Origin: an uncultured Dokdonia sp.
Lineage (GTDB): Bacteria > Bacteroidota > Bacteroidia > Flavobacteriales > Flavobacteriaceae
Reading direction: 5' to 3'
Assembly (NCBI RefSeq): GCF_947492815.1
Contig: NZ_CANLOB010000028.1
Location: 1-64,000 of the forward strand
Length of the DNA stretch: 64,000 nt
Positions 18,430 through 28,054 of the stretch are shown here, piece by piece (the stretch's first letter is position 1; every line of letters begins with the position of its first letter). The translations under genes were made by a program, and so were the position numbers. The notes beneath the pieces were generated by a model. It saw only the letters and a list, made by a program, of their open reading frames with translations, was not told the origin of the DNA and searched no databases.

Positions 18430-19446
18430 TTAGTCAAGCACATTCTTCCATAAAGTTTTGACTTGATTCCAATCAAAACTTTCGGCTTTTACTCTTCCAT
18501 TTTTACTTATGGTGTGAACTAACGTTGGCGTTTTTAAAAGTGTACTCAATTTTGAGGTAAATGCGATGACATCTTTCTCTGGTGTTAATATCCCATCCAT
18601 CTGATCGTTTATTAAAAATGGCATGCCGCCAACATTTGTTGACACAACAGGTAAACCTAGTGCCATTGCTTCAATAACACTAATGGGTGTATTATCAAAG
18701 TTTGTTGTACTGATAAAAATGTCATGGCTCTTTCCTAAAGCTATCCATTCTTGTTTTGATAATTTCCCTGTAAAGGTTACTGGCAAATTATGCTCCTTAG
18801 CAAATAGTTTACATTCATCAAAACTACTATCTTTTCTAGGCCCTACCATTGTCAATTTTGCCTCAGGATATTCTTTTTGTAATTCTTGCAATACCTTAAT
18901 AGCCATTATAGGATTATACAGTCCAGCAAAAGAGCGCACCCAAAGGAGATTAGGCTTAAGCGTACTACGTTCTATATATGGATATTTTGTAGTTTCTATC
19001 GTATTTGGTATATATTTTAAGTTTATATAACCTGCATCTTTAAAATCATGAAGTAAATACTGAGAAGGCACTATATTATAGTGTGCATTTCCAAAAAATC
19101 GCTTACATCTTTTAGGGTTATTTTTTAATCTATACGGTAAATTTCCTCCTCTTAGAATTGGAATGTAATCTAACTTAAAAAGTCGGCACCAATAACCTAT
19201 AATTATTGCATACCAAAAATTTGTTGTGCTATAAGTATCTATCAATACTGTTTTTGTCTGACTTTTGAGAGAGATAACTGCTCTTATCATGTCCAACATT
19301 CTCAATATTTTATTTTGAACTGAAGAAGATACAATAACTTCATATCCTTCATTTCTCAAAAAAACACCTAAGGTTTCAACACTAGTAACGGTTGCTCCTT
19401 TATGAGATAGCGCGTTTCCTATGTACAGTATTTTTTTTCTTTTCAT
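18430..19446 (-). CDS. Glycosyltransferase family 4
   Basis: This 338-aa GT-B enzyme has an N-terminal KRKKILYIGNALSHKGATVTSV acceptor-side start. Its C-terminal donor domain has the retaining GT4 signature NTPISVIEAMALGLPVVSTNVGG. Substrate is not predictable. The gene overlaps the end of the polymerase/ligase gene by 47 bp, unusually long for this locus, but both reading frames are clearly coding. Confidence 0.88.
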   Translation of the reverse strand: MKRKKILYIGNALSHKGATVTSVETLGVFLRNEGYEVIVSSSVQNKILRMLDMIRAVISLKSQTKTVLIDTYSTTNFWYAIIIGYWCRLFKLDYIPILRGGNLPYRLKNNPKRCKRFFGNAHYNIVPSQYLLHDFKDAGYINLKYIPNTIETTKYPYIERSTLKPNLLWVRSFAGLYNPIMAIKVLQELQKEYPEAKLTMVGPRKDSSFDECKLFAKEHNLPVTFTGKLSKQEWIALGKSHDIFISTTNFDNTPISVIEAMALGLPVVSTNVGGMPFLINDQMDGILTPEKDVIAFTSKLSTLLKTPTLVHTISKNGRVKAESFDWNQVKTLWKNVLD

Positions 19447-20758
19447 TTACAATATTTAAAAGACATAATGAATAAATAAACGCTGGTGCTGCTATACGCA
19501 TAGAAGAATGGTTAATCGTTAAAAACCAAAAACCAAGCATGGAAAAAAACAAGAAATTACGCCTATTGGTCATTCTAAAAATTAAAGGATAAACACCTAG
19601 TATTATAAGTGCTAACAGCCCTGAGATTCCATGCTCTGACAACATTCTACTTAGTTCATTATGAGATGCTGCTAAAACCCCTTCGGTTTCTTCTCTATAC
19701 TCTTTAATTTTACCTACACCTATACCCGTTAAGGGATTATCAAAAAAGGCAGCTAACTCTGATGAGATAAGTTCTTTTCTTCCTGTACTTATATCTTCCT
19801 TTATACGTCCAGCTGCATCTTTATTTGCATATCTCTTATCAATAAGTCCAGATGTTCTTACTGAGGTTAATAAATACGTAAAAGAAGCTGTCAACACAAG
19901 AAATAGTATAGGCCCTATAATTCTTTTTTTCTTTCTAACATTTACAGCCTTAAAATAAAATAAAATAAAAGCGACACTAATAACTAAAGCGGTTAATACG
20001 CCTCCTCTTGAAAATGTAACAATGCTTCTGTAGGTTAGTAATGATAACAATCCTAAGTTTATAGCTAACAGTATTGTGTTTTTACTATTCGTAAATAATT
20101 GCACTACTAAGCAAAACATCCCCATCCCTAAAGCTGTAGAAACTTGGTTAGGCCCAAAACCTCCAGAGGCTGCAAAATTAGATCCCGTACCCGATAAAAT
20201 AGACCGTGTATCTGGTGTATAAAAAAACAGATACACACCCATGGCAATTGTAGGCATTAAAAGCGACCATAATATATACTGTAACTGTTTTCTAGTAATC
20301 TTACGATCAACACAATACAACGATGCAATCCCTAAACAGAAAGGCCCACTCAAATTAAATATAATTGCCTTTCTAAAATTTGTATCATACCCAAGTGTTG
20401 AAGAAGCATATACAATACCTGGAATTAATAGCAATAAATACAACCAATACGGTCCAGATTTTCTGGATGTGCCGCTAAAAAAAAGTCCTAATAGTACAAA
20501 TCCAATAACTCCGTATTTACCTGCTTCCCATATAAAAGCACCTTGCGTCATTCTAAAAAAAACTTCGGCTCCTGTTATATAGGCTGCAGCATATAACGCT
20601 TCATTATTCTTATTTCCATTTTTAAATAAGTAAAAAATAAAAACGCCTATTGTCGCTACAAAATAAAGTTTTGCTAATGGCCTAAACAAATAGATCCCGA
20701 ACCCAATTGCTACATGTATAACAACCAAAAACAGATATGGATTCTTAAATATTTTCAA
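19400..20758 (-). CDS. O-antigen ligase/polymerase family membrane protein (Wzy/WaaL-like)
   Basis: This 452-aa protein has about eleven hydrophobic helices. A periplasmic loop near residues 320-390 ends in AASHNELSRMLSEHGISGLLAL, the His-Asn-Glu motif of the Wzy_C family. It probably joins polysaccharide units, either as polymerase (Wzy) or as ligase (WaaL). The two cannot be told apart from sequence. It is the only such gene in the locus. It overlaps its neighbours by 14 bp upstream and 47 bp downstream. Confidence 0.85.
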   Translation of the reverse strand: MKIFKNPYLFLVVIHVAIGFGIYLFRPLAKLYFVATIGVFIFYLFKNGNKNNEALYAAAYITGAEVFFRMTQGAFIWEAGKYGVIGFVLLGLFFSGTSRKSGPYWLYLLLLIPGIVYASSTLGYDTNFRKAIIFNLSGPFCLGIASLYCVDRKITRKQLQYILWSLLMPTIAMGVYLFFYTPDTRSILSGTGSNFAASGGFGPNQVSTALGMGMFCLVVQLFTNSKNTILLAINLGLLSLLTYRSIVTFSRGGVLTALVISVAFILFYFKAVNVRKKKRIIGPILFLVLTASFTYLLTSVRTSGLIDKRYANKDAAGRIKEDISTGRKELISSELAAFFDNPLTGIGVGKIKEYREETEGVLAASHNELSRMLSEHGISGLLALIILGVYPLIFRMTNRRNFLFFSMLGFWFLTINHSSMRIAAPAFIYSLCLLNIVNEKKKNTVHRKRAIS

Positions 20759-21827
20759 AACTACTTTTGTATACTTTTATAATTTGATTACGAACATGTT
20801 GAGCACTAAAATTATCTTTCACATACTCTTTAAATAAGTGACTATCGATTTGTTGTTTTTCTGTATCCTTAAGATAGTTTTTAATCGCATTGGCCATTTT
20901 CTCTTCATCTCCGTACGGAACAAATTTACCATATTCTTTAACGACTTCAGAACAATAGCCTACATCAGTAACAACAACTGATAATTTTGCTCTTCCATAT
21001 TCTAGTAATGCCATAGGTAAACCTTCTGAAGAAGAGCTTAAAACACCTATATCGCACTGTTCTAATATAGATTCAGGAGTAGACGATTGCCCATATATAA
21101 ACACATTATCCTGTAATTGATGTTGTTTTATTAATGCCTTGAGCGTATTACTATATGTATCGTCAAAGTCTTTCCCTATCAAATGCAGTGTTGCTTCTGG
21201 AATTTCTTTTTGAACAGTGACAAAACTTTGTATTAAAAAATGATGCCCTTTCGGATCTCTCAAGTTTGCTAAACAAACCAGACGCTTTCCAGAAACTCCT
21301 TTTAGTGTTTCTTGTAATGGCTTTATATCCTTACTAAAATTTACAAAATTAGGAAGGTATATCACCTTTTGACTTTTCAACTTCTTATGTGCCCAGGTAA
21401 CTAAATCTTCATTTACGGATATAATCGTATTAAAATACGTAGAACAAAATCGAAGCACTCTCATTTTCATTCCCTTCAAATGTATACTAGCGCCTGAATG
21501 ATTATGCCATATTAATACAATTGACGGATTTCTAAATTTTAATAATGTTGCAATAAAGTAAGACGTACTATGTGCGTGTACAATGGTAATTTTCTCTTTC
21601 TTAATATAAGCATCAAGACGTTTTATGGCATCAAAATCTAAGGTACGTTTTCGGTTTAAAAAAAAATAATTCACATCCGAATGTATCGTAGACACTAATT
21701 TACCTTCAAAACGTGATGCACAAAGATGCGATTGCGTTATATGTTGAGAGAGCATATTTGCATATTCTACCGCAATACGTTCTGCGCCACCTAAATCTAA
21801 ACTATCGATAAGTTGCAATACTCTCAT
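20745..21827 (-). CDS. Glycosyltransferase family 4
   Basis: This 360-aa GT-B protein begins with the classic LQLIDSLDLGGAERIAVEYANML, in which the glycine-rich loop binds the acceptor or donor phosphate. The donor-side motif is SSSSEGLPMALLEYGRAKLSVVVTDVGY. The start overlaps the upstream GT by 4 bp. Product linkage is unknown. Confidence 0.9.
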   Translation of the reverse strand: MRVLQLIDSLDLGGAERIAVEYANMLSQHITQSHLCASRFEGKLVSTIHSDVNYFFLNRKRTLDFDAIKRLDAYIKKEKITIVHAHSTSYFIATLLKFRNPSIVLIWHNHSGASIHLKGMKMRVLRFCSTYFNTIISVNEDLVTWAHKKLKSQKVIYLPNFVNFSKDIKPLQETLKGVSGKRLVCLANLRDPKGHHFLIQSFVTVQKEIPEATLHLIGKDFDDTYSNTLKALIKQHQLQDNVFIYGQSSTPESILEQCDIGVLSSSSEGLPMALLEYGRAKLSVVVTDVGYCSEVVKEYGKFVPYGDEEKMANAIKNYLKDTEKQQIDSHLFKEYVKDNFSAQHVRNQIIKVYKSSFENI

Positions 21828-22933
21828 AGCAATTCTAGTATAGAAGATTCAAATTTATCTAACGTATAGTTATGAGACCATTGTTGACCTTCTAAAGACA
21901 TGTTTTGTAATGTTTCTGTAGCTGTTATCGCTTTCGCGAAAGCGGATACATCTTCCTCCAAAGAAACTTCTAGTAGCATACCTCTTTTTCCGTTACCTAG
22001 CATCCAAGCAACACAAGAAACAGGAGTTACTATTGGAATAACTCCCCAGAACATTGCTTCTGCGACTACTTTAGGCCATCCTTCTGACTTAGATGGTAAT
22101 ATCAAAAAATCTGCTTTTTTATACGCCTCTTGGACAACTTCTGTATTTTGATTACCATGTAAGATAGCAACTTCTTCAAGCTGGTGGTCTTTTATATACT
22201 TTTCGAGTATAGGACGTTGATTTCCATCTCCATAAAAATCAATCTTCACATCAATTCCTTGAGCAATACATTCGTTTACAAATTCTAACGTATATAAAGG
22301 GCGTTTTCCAGGTGCGAGACTTCCTACAAATAAGAATCTATACGGCTTACTATAGGTAGGTGTGATCACCTCAGGGATTTGCTCCTTTTTATAGGTCGCC
22401 GTAAAAAAAGGAACTATATTCTTACTTTGATTCGGCCAATCTCCATAGGCGAGTACACTTATATTTTTAGTCAAAAACGTATTCCTAAGTATCCATTTTT
22501 GCAATCTATAACTACGAGGTTGTTTTGCTTTAGGGTCCCAATTACCTGCATATTTTGCAGTTTTTCTCTTTTTAGGAAAAAATACCTGAGCAATGCATCC
22601 TAACAATCCAATATTTCCCGGACATCTCAAATGAATATGATCTGCACGACGCATAGCGCCTATAATTTTAAAAAAAATAATAGGGGTATAAAAAAAACTA
22701 GTAAAAATAGCTGTTATTGATGTAAGCGAAATTTGAGGGATTTTTGTAAAGCGCACATTTGCTGTGTATGGTAAATCAATAGGTGTTACTTCCTGATCTA
22801 TCTTGTGCCCAACAACCTCAACATGATCTACATGAGCATTCCAAATATTCATCTCCTTCACATAAGGGCCATATCCATAATATCGGCTGTCTTTTAATTT
22901 GTGTCGAACATGTGTAACGATAAGAAAATTCAT
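21824..22933 (-). CDS. Glycosyltransferase family 4
   Basis: This 369-aa GT-B protein has the donor-site motif LPSKSEGWPKVVAEAMFWGVIPIVTPVSC and a central YRFLFVGSLAPGKRPLYTLEF strand. Unlike many GT4 proteins it lacks a GG-A-E loop at its N-terminus (MNFLIVTHVRHKLKDSRYYGYGPYVKEM). An iterated palindrome encodes SAFAKA near residue 333. It ends 4 bp into the next gene. Confidence 0.88.
   Translation of the reverse strand: MNFLIVTHVRHKLKDSRYYGYGPYVKEMNIWNAHVDHVEVVGHKIDQEVTPIDLPYTANVRFTKIPQISLTSITAIFTSFFYTPIIFFKIIGAMRRADHIHLRCPGNIGLLGCIAQVFFPKKRKTAKYAGNWDPKAKQPRSYRLQKWILRNTFLTKNISVLAYGDWPNQSKNIVPFFTATYKKEQIPEVITPTYSKPYRFLFVGSLAPGKRPLYTLEFVNECIAQGIDVKIDFYGDGNQRPILEKYIKDHQLEEVAILHGNQNTEVVQEAYKKADFLILPSKSEGWPKVVAEAMFWGVIPIVTPVSCVAWMLGNGKRGMLLEVSLEEDVSAFAKAITATETLQNMSLEGQQWSHNYTLDKFESSILELL
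21929..21944. repeat. Iterated palindrome copy 3 (16 bp, in GT4 gene)
   Basis: Perfect CGCTTTCGCGAAAGCG inside the GT4 gene at 21824-22933. It is read as AFAKA on the minus strand. Confidence 0.95.
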
Positions 22934-22948
22934 GCTTACTAAAGATCT

Positions 22949-23968
22949 CTATTTATTTTCAATTTTAGGCTTATTTACCCATAAACTCCACCATCCTACT
23001 GTTCTTCCTAATGCTTCTGTGAATGCTTCTGTTCTTGCCTTTTTATTTTTTGAAATACTATTGCTAAAACGTATTAAGGTAAGCAATCCTGAAGTCATGT
23101 TCCATTTAAATCTGGCCTTTACGGTAGGCTTAGGGTATTTAACCCTCCAAATATACCACCCATTGCGTACGACCATTTTTCCATAGCTGAATTTATTAGG
23201 ACGTCCATCTGGATGATGATGGTGATGTAACTGTGCTTTGGTGTTTATATATAAATGGCCTTTTTTTGATAGGCGTAAGGTATAATCGGCATCTTCGTAT
23301 AAACCATATCCTTCAAAATATTCTGAAAATTTCTGAGATTTCAAAGCACATACTCTATACGAGGCGACACCTCCCATGAGTTGTTCTACTTGGTATATTT
23401 TTCCAGAAGGCGGCAAAAAACTAATAGATCTCCCATGAGAGAAATCAGGTAAATGTCCTGGAATTCTATCTGCATCTAATCCCAATTTTTTACGTAATAC
23501 AAATCTAGAACCGTCAGAACGCACATAGCCATCATAATAAAATTGATTGATAGCAGGTTTAAAATCGGTGGTTACTTTTTTCCAAGATATTTCATTAATG
23601 ATATACCCGCCTACGCCTATCGCTTCTGGATGTTTTTGGTATGTTTTTAATATTTCTTCAAAGTAATTGGGTTCTAATACAATATCATCATCAAGAAAGC
23701 AAACAATTTTGATAGATCCCCCTACTCGATCAATCCCATAGTTACGTTGTTTTGTGAGGCCTCTATGCTCTGGAGGTACTTTATAATAGGTAAGATTTCT
23801 GTATACGCTTTCGCGAAAGCGGTCTTGCGTAGCATCATTTGTTGAGCCATCTATAATTAAAATTTCATCTGGATATTTTGATTGAAGTTGCACACTATCT
23901 AGCAGTGTACATAATGCCACTGGTCGCATATACGTGCAAACAATCAAACTTAGTGTAACGTCATCCAT
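22949..23968 (-). CDS. Glycosyltransferase family 2
   Basis: This 339-aa GT-A protein has the N-terminal SLIVCTYMRPVALCTLLDS and DEILIIDGSTNDAT strands and a metal-binding CFLDDDIVLEPNYFEE motif. A later FEGYGLYEDADYTLRLS acceptor-side segment is also family-typical. It overlaps the upstream two-domain glycosyltransferase by 8 bp. Sugar specificity is not evident. Confidence 0.9.
   Translation of the reverse strand: MDDVTLSLIVCTYMRPVALCTLLDSVQLQSKYPDEILIIDGSTNDATQDRFRESVYRNLTYYKVPPEHRGLTKQRNYGIDRVGGSIKIVCFLDDDIVLEPNYFEEILKTYQKHPEAIGVGGYIINEISWKKVTTDFKPAINQFYYDGYVRSDGSRFVLRKKLGLDADRIPGHLPDFSHGRSISFLPPSGKIYQVEQLMGGVASYRVCALKSQKFSEYFEGYGLYEDADYTLRLSKKGHLYINTKAQLHHHHHPDGRPNKFSYGKMVVRNGWYIWRVKYPKPTVKARFKWNMTSGLLTLIRFSNSISKNKKARTEAFTEALGRTVGWWSLWVNKPKIENK
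23806..23821. repeat. Iterated palindrome copy 4 (16 bp, in GT2 gene)
   Basis: Perfect CGCTTTCGCGAAAGCG inside the GT2 gene at 22949-23968. It is read as RFRES on the minus strand. Confidence 0.95.
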
Positions 23969-25502
23969 CTAAAGGTAATTTTTTGGCCCAATAGTCACTT
24001 TTATTCCAAGCTTTCTTGAAGTAGGAAATATAAGAAAAAGGATTTTTGATCTGTTGTCTAAAATAGTATTTAAGAAAAAGCACCCATTTATATCCTCTTA
24101 ACTGTTGTGTTGTAGTATTTTTAATACGGTGATATAAAATTTGTGGTGCTGGTTTGGGTAGTACTTTATCTTCATTCCAAGGAAAAGTAGGTAAACTTCT
24201 AAATCCTCCTATAGGTGCTTTGAGATGTAGTATTTGTATATGTGGTGCATAAATGACATCATATCCTAAATTACGTATTTGCACACCAAAATCAACATCT
24301 TCTCCGTATCCGTGTTCTAATGCCATATCAAATAAAGCGTTATTGATAATATCACGATGCACTACAGAACAACCAGAACCAAAAGTTTCCCATTGTTTAT
24401 AGGTCTTGTATTTTTCTACTTCACCCTTTTGTAAATAAGACATATTCAAACAGTGTGTACCTGTTTCTTTTATCGCTTTTGCTATTCGTTCCAAGAGTGT
24501 AGCATCAAATCTATTATCATCATCAAAAAGGAATATCCAATCTGCCGTTGTTTTTTTTAATGCTTTATTCCGTGCATTACAAGCTCCTGTTTGATGAATA
24601 AACTGATGTTCTATAAGAAAAGGCCATTGCTCTGCTGTCAAATAATCTAATTCGGAGTTACTTTCTAAATCAGGGTTTTGCTCGACAATAATTATTTTTT
24701 GAGGTACTACTGTCTGCTTAGAAAAATCTTGAAGGACATCATATAGATACATTTTCCTTCCTAATGTAGGAATGATTACATCTATCTCAAATTTTTCTGA
24801 TCGTTCTTTTGTAGATTGAATAGGAATTGTAGTCATATCGAAGCCTGTATGATTGTTCTTAACAAATAAAGAGGCATACAAACATGCTATAAGAGGAAAT
24901 TTCTTTTCATATCGTACGTGACACATGAATAAGAAAAAAAGCCACGATGCTTTAAAATGTTCTTTTGTAAAGATGTATTGTAATGATACGCTTGCTTTGG
25001 CTACTGTCTTTTCTTTAGGTGCTGAGTGCAACAATAAAGGCTCGTGATAACAAAGCAATCCAGCAGACTGTCCTTTTTTTGCAAGCGAATTCAAAAAATA
25101 ATCAAACCCTCTAGTACTGGTAATACTAGTTCCTATTGCAGTAATCACACTTGCATGTATCGCTCCGACAGCACTACTCATGCACCAAGTAGGGAATGTT
25201 TTTGATTTGTTTATTTTTAGAAACGGACTATCTTCTACATAGCCTATAGCTGGTGATAAAAAAGGAAATGCAGTATCGCCATAGCTTAGCATACGTCTTT
25301 TATGATGCACTAATTCAGGAAACTCTTTTGTATTGAGTTGTTCTTTATTTTCAGAATGACACCAGACAATCCATTCCTCTGGATAACTTTTTGCCATCGC
25401 TAACAGGGCTTCTACTGGCTTTTTTTCTTGAATGGATATAGGTATTGCCTGATCATCTATGATCTCTTCTACGATACCGTTTATGTGATATAAAAAGATC
25501 AT
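23961..25502 (-). CDS. Glycosyltransferase family 2 with long N-terminal domain
   Basis: This 513-aa protein has a C-terminal GT-A domain from about residue 233 (FEIDVIIPTLGRKMYLYDVL, DWIFLFDDDNRFDATLLERI, GYGEDVDFGVQIRNLGYDV). The first 230 residues (EEWIVWCHSENKEQLN, WCMSSAVGAIHASV) look like a degenerate second glycosyltransferase or accessory domain. I cannot name it. The ATG overlaps the previous GT4 stop by 4 bp. Confidence 0.82.
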   Translation of the reverse strand: MIFLYHINGIVEEIIDDQAIPISIQEKKPVEALLAMAKSYPEEWIVWCHSENKEQLNTKEFPELVHHKRRMLSYGDTAFPFLSPAIGYVEDSPFLKINKSKTFPTWCMSSAVGAIHASVITAIGTSITSTRGFDYFLNSLAKKGQSAGLLCYHEPLLLHSAPKEKTVAKASVSLQYIFTKEHFKASWLFFLFMCHVRYEKKFPLIACLYASLFVKNNHTGFDMTTIPIQSTKERSEKFEIDVIIPTLGRKMYLYDVLQDFSKQTVVPQKIIIVEQNPDLESNSELDYLTAEQWPFLIEHQFIHQTGACNARNKALKKTTADWIFLFDDDNRFDATLLERIAKAIKETGTHCLNMSYLQKGEVEKYKTYKQWETFGSGCSVVHRDIINNALFDMALEHGYGEDVDFGVQIRNLGYDVIYAPHIQILHLKAPIGGFRSLPTFPWNEDKVLPKPAPQILYHRIKNTTTQQLRGYKWVLFLKYYFRQQIKNPFSYISYFKKAWNKSDYWAKKLPLDG

Positions 25503-26638
25503 ACGTTGCTGATATTTTTATAAAACAAACGATTCTTTTCTGCTATATGATCTTGCGTAAAATGTTCTAAAATACGTTGCCTAGCTTGTACTCCCATCTT
25601 TTTAGAAAGCTCCATATCATTCAATAAAGACAACATCGCATTTGCTAATTTCTGAGTATCATCAGGGTGCGCTATATATCCTGTTTCTCCATTTATCATG
25701 AGCTCTTTTGCCCACCCTATATCTGAAGTCACCATTGCTTTTTCTAATGACATGGCTTCCAACCATGTCATAGGAAATGCTTCTGCATAACTTGGCAAAC
25801 AGACTATATGAGCACTTCTTATAGCATCTGCCACTTCGCTGTAAGGAATTTGATCTATAAAAGTGATATGTGATAAGGCATCTTTAGTCACTAAAGATTT
25901 TAATAATGCTATCGTGCTCGTACCTGTTTTTGCATCTACCACATCTTTCCCTATAAAAGTTAACTGCGCATTTGGTTCTTCAGCAATCACTTTATTAAAA
26001 GCTTCGGCTAGGGCTAACACTCCTTTCTTACGAATGACAGTACCGAAGTATAAAATCGTTTTTGGAACAATCTTAGTATGATCTGGAGTAAACATAGTAA
26101 CATCTACGCCATTATGTATGGTCGCAATACTCTCTTTTATTCCAAATAATGATGCAGTTTTTGCTGCTGTAAATGCACTTACAGATAGTATGTGATCTGC
26201 ATGCATTAATGCATTTTTCTCAAAATGAAAGTTCTTCTTTTTTTGAGGTCTTCCTTCTAAGTGACAAAAATAGGTGTCAGATCCATGCAATCGAATGACT
26301 ACAGGAATTTTAAATTTCATAAAAGCTGTGATCCCGGTCCAATCAGGAGCTTCTATGGCGTTTATATGTTGTTGTTTTACAACTTTATTAATATAAGTAT
26401 TGATATGTTTTCTATATAAAAACCAACCGCCTACAGGATATTTTTTATGTTTAATAAGATGTAGCGTGACGCCCTGATCTTCTATTACGATATCTTCTGA
26501 CTGACTAAATACGAATACGGTTATTTTTAATTGCTTTCGCGAAAGCGCAATAGCGAGATTCTTAATACTCGTCCCTATGCCCGCAGCACGTTTGATACGT
26601 GGATGAGGATATTCTGGAGTGAGAAAAGCGATATGCAT
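25499..26638 (-). CDS. Glycosyltransferase family 4
   Basis: This 379-aa GT-B protein has a typical N-terminus (HIAFLTPEYPHPRIKRAAGIGTSIKNLAIAL). The donor domain has KTILYFGTVIRKKGVLALAEAF and LPSYAEAFPMTWLEAMSLEKAMVTSDIGW. It abuts the GT-B gene at 26639 and overlaps the next gene by 4 bp. An iterated palindrome at residues 34-39 encodes ALSRK where GT4 relatives usually have a basic ALaxxGH segment. Confidence 0.9.
   Translation of the reverse strand: MHIAFLTPEYPHPRIKRAAGIGTSIKNLAIALSRKQLKITVFVFSQSEDIVIEDQGVTLHLIKHKKYPVGGWFLYRKHINTYINKVVKQQHINAIEAPDWTGITAFMKFKIPVVIRLHGSDTYFCHLEGRPQKKKNFHFEKNALMHADHILSVSAFTAAKTASLFGIKESIATIHNGVDVTMFTPDHTKIVPKTILYFGTVIRKKGVLALAEAFNKVIAEEPNAQLTFIGKDVVDAKTGTSTIALLKSLVTKDALSHITFIDQIPYSEVADAIRSAHIVCLPSYAEAFPMTWLEAMSLEKAMVTSDIGWAKELMINGETGYIAHPDDTQKLANAMLSLLNDMELSKKMGVQARQRILEHFTQDHIAEKNRLFYKNISNV
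26533..26546. repeat. Iterated palindrome copy 5 (14 bp, in GT4 gene)
   Basis: Perfect GCTTTCGCGAAAGC read as ALSRK in the GT4 gene at 25499-26638. On the plus strand it is followed, at the same offset as in copy 16 (61770), by TAGCGAGATTC. Confidence 0.95.
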
Positions 26639-28054
26639 TTAGTTTTGAATAAAAGTTGATGATGTATTCATTAATTTTTCAATCCCTGCCCATATTCTAT
26701 CTGGCGCTTCTATAGCGGGTTGTTCATTTATAATAGCAAACCAATCTTGAGCAGCTGCTACCGTATCAGGAACTCCTTGTAACATGTTTTCTAATGCATC
26801 GGCAATGCTGTCAGGATGGTCCAACCAAATTACAGCTTCAGGGGATGGCATCGATCTAAAGTGAACAAAATCATATAAATATACACCTGGAGCTACTGCT
26901 TCTTTCTCATTAAGATAATTATAATTCATATACGCGCAGGGTTTTCCTGCTGTCACATAATCAAATACCATACTCGACGCTAGGTTAATCACAAACTCCG
27001 TATGCGCGATTAAGTTAACTTGTAAGTGTATATCTTCTCTTGTAGGTAATATGGTGTTCCACCCATCTCCTATTTTATCCCATAAAGGAGGTAATAGTAC
27101 AATAACATCTTTAAATTCTTCAATAAAGGCATCATAGCGCGTAGAAAAATCTACGGGACATCTTCTAAAAATAAGTCCTAAATGATGTCCTTTTTTATTT
27201 AAAGCACGTATGGCACTTGCTACATCTCTAAGGTATAATTCGTCTTTAGGAGACGTTGTAATATCATCACCACTAAAACAAATATATTTCTTGGTAATAT
27301 CTAGGTTGTGTTCTTTGTAAAATGCTTCCTTGCGTAATAATATCTCTTTTTGAAAATGTGGTTCAAACTGAGGAGTTCCTGTGACTATAATCTGCTTGGG
27401 TTCTATATAACGTTGATAATGTAGTAATTCCTTTTTCATATGGTCGCTCCATGCAAAATAATGATCAGAAGTAACTACTGTTGTGGCTTTAGGAACATTG
27501 TCCCAAGAAAAAATATAAGATGCTGTTGGTATGTTTAAATCCTGAGCAGCTGTAAGTGGGGATATTGCTATTAAAGACCGCTGACTTGCACAAAATAAAA
27601 TGTCTGGTTTTTCTTTTTGAAGCATTTCTTTACAAGAACGATAATAGGCAGTTTTTCGTTCTTGAGCAATCATACGTTTTCGTATGGCTAGTAAGCCTGC
27701 TTCAGAGCCATATTTATAACAAAACCATTTTACTAATGCTGTTTTAAATTTAGCCTTTAGGGAACTTTTAGATAAAGGAAACTTATAGGATTGATACACA
27801 TTATCAGTATCCCGTTTTGTAAACAAGTCTAGTTCTATACGAATGCACGCTGTTTTTAGAATATCGGTAAGCCAATGAGGTTTTTCCTTTTTAAAAACCA
27901 CTTGACTAAATCCTAACTTTTCTAAATCAAAAGGGGTATGATTCCAAAATAAGATCTCATGCCCTTTCTCTAATCCTTTTTTATAAAAAGACGTGTATGC
28001 AAAATTTCTAAGACTAACGCCATCAGGCAATAAGACAAGTACTTTTTTACTCAT
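26639..28054 (-). CDS. GT-B surface carbohydrate protein (CDP-glycerol transferase-like fold)
   Basis: This 471-aa protein starts most plausibly at ATG 28054 (MSKKVLVLLPDGVSLRNF); an ATG three codons upstream at 28063 is also in frame. Its middle and C-terminal parts (TASYIFSWDNVPKATT, IVTGTPQFEPH, VNLIAHTEFVINLASSMVFDYVTAGKPCAYMNY) resemble the GT-B fold of CDP-glycerol glycerophosphotransferases and related capsule proteins. Donor and acceptor are unknown. It overlaps the formyltransferase gene by 8 bp. Confidence 0.65.
   Translation of the reverse strand: MSKKVLVLLPDGVSLRNFAYTSFYKKGLEKGHEILFWNHTPFDLEKLGFSQVVFKKEKPHWLTDILKTACIRIELDLFTKRDTDNVYQSYKFPLSKSSLKAKFKTALVKWFCYKYGSEAGLLAIRKRMIAQERKTAYYRSCKEMLQKEKPDILFCASQRSLIAISPLTAAQDLNIPTASYIFSWDNVPKATTVVTSDHYFAWSDHMKKELLHYQRYIEPKQIIVTGTPQFEPHFQKEILLRKEAFYKEHNLDITKKYICFSGDDITTSPKDELYLRDVASAIRALNKKGHHLGLIFRRCPVDFSTRYDAFIEEFKDVIVLLPPLWDKIGDGWNTILPTREDIHLQVNLIAHTEFVINLASSMVFDYVTAGKPCAYMNYNYLNEKEAVAPGVYLYDFVHFRSMPSPEAVIWLDHPDSIADALENMLQGVPDTVAAAQDWFAIINEQPAIEAPDRIWAGIEKLMNTSSTFIQN

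Noticed and set aside
18623..19030. 135-aa plus-strand frame opposite a GT4 gene
   Set aside because: Shadow of the GT4 gene, which has clear motifs on the minus strand.
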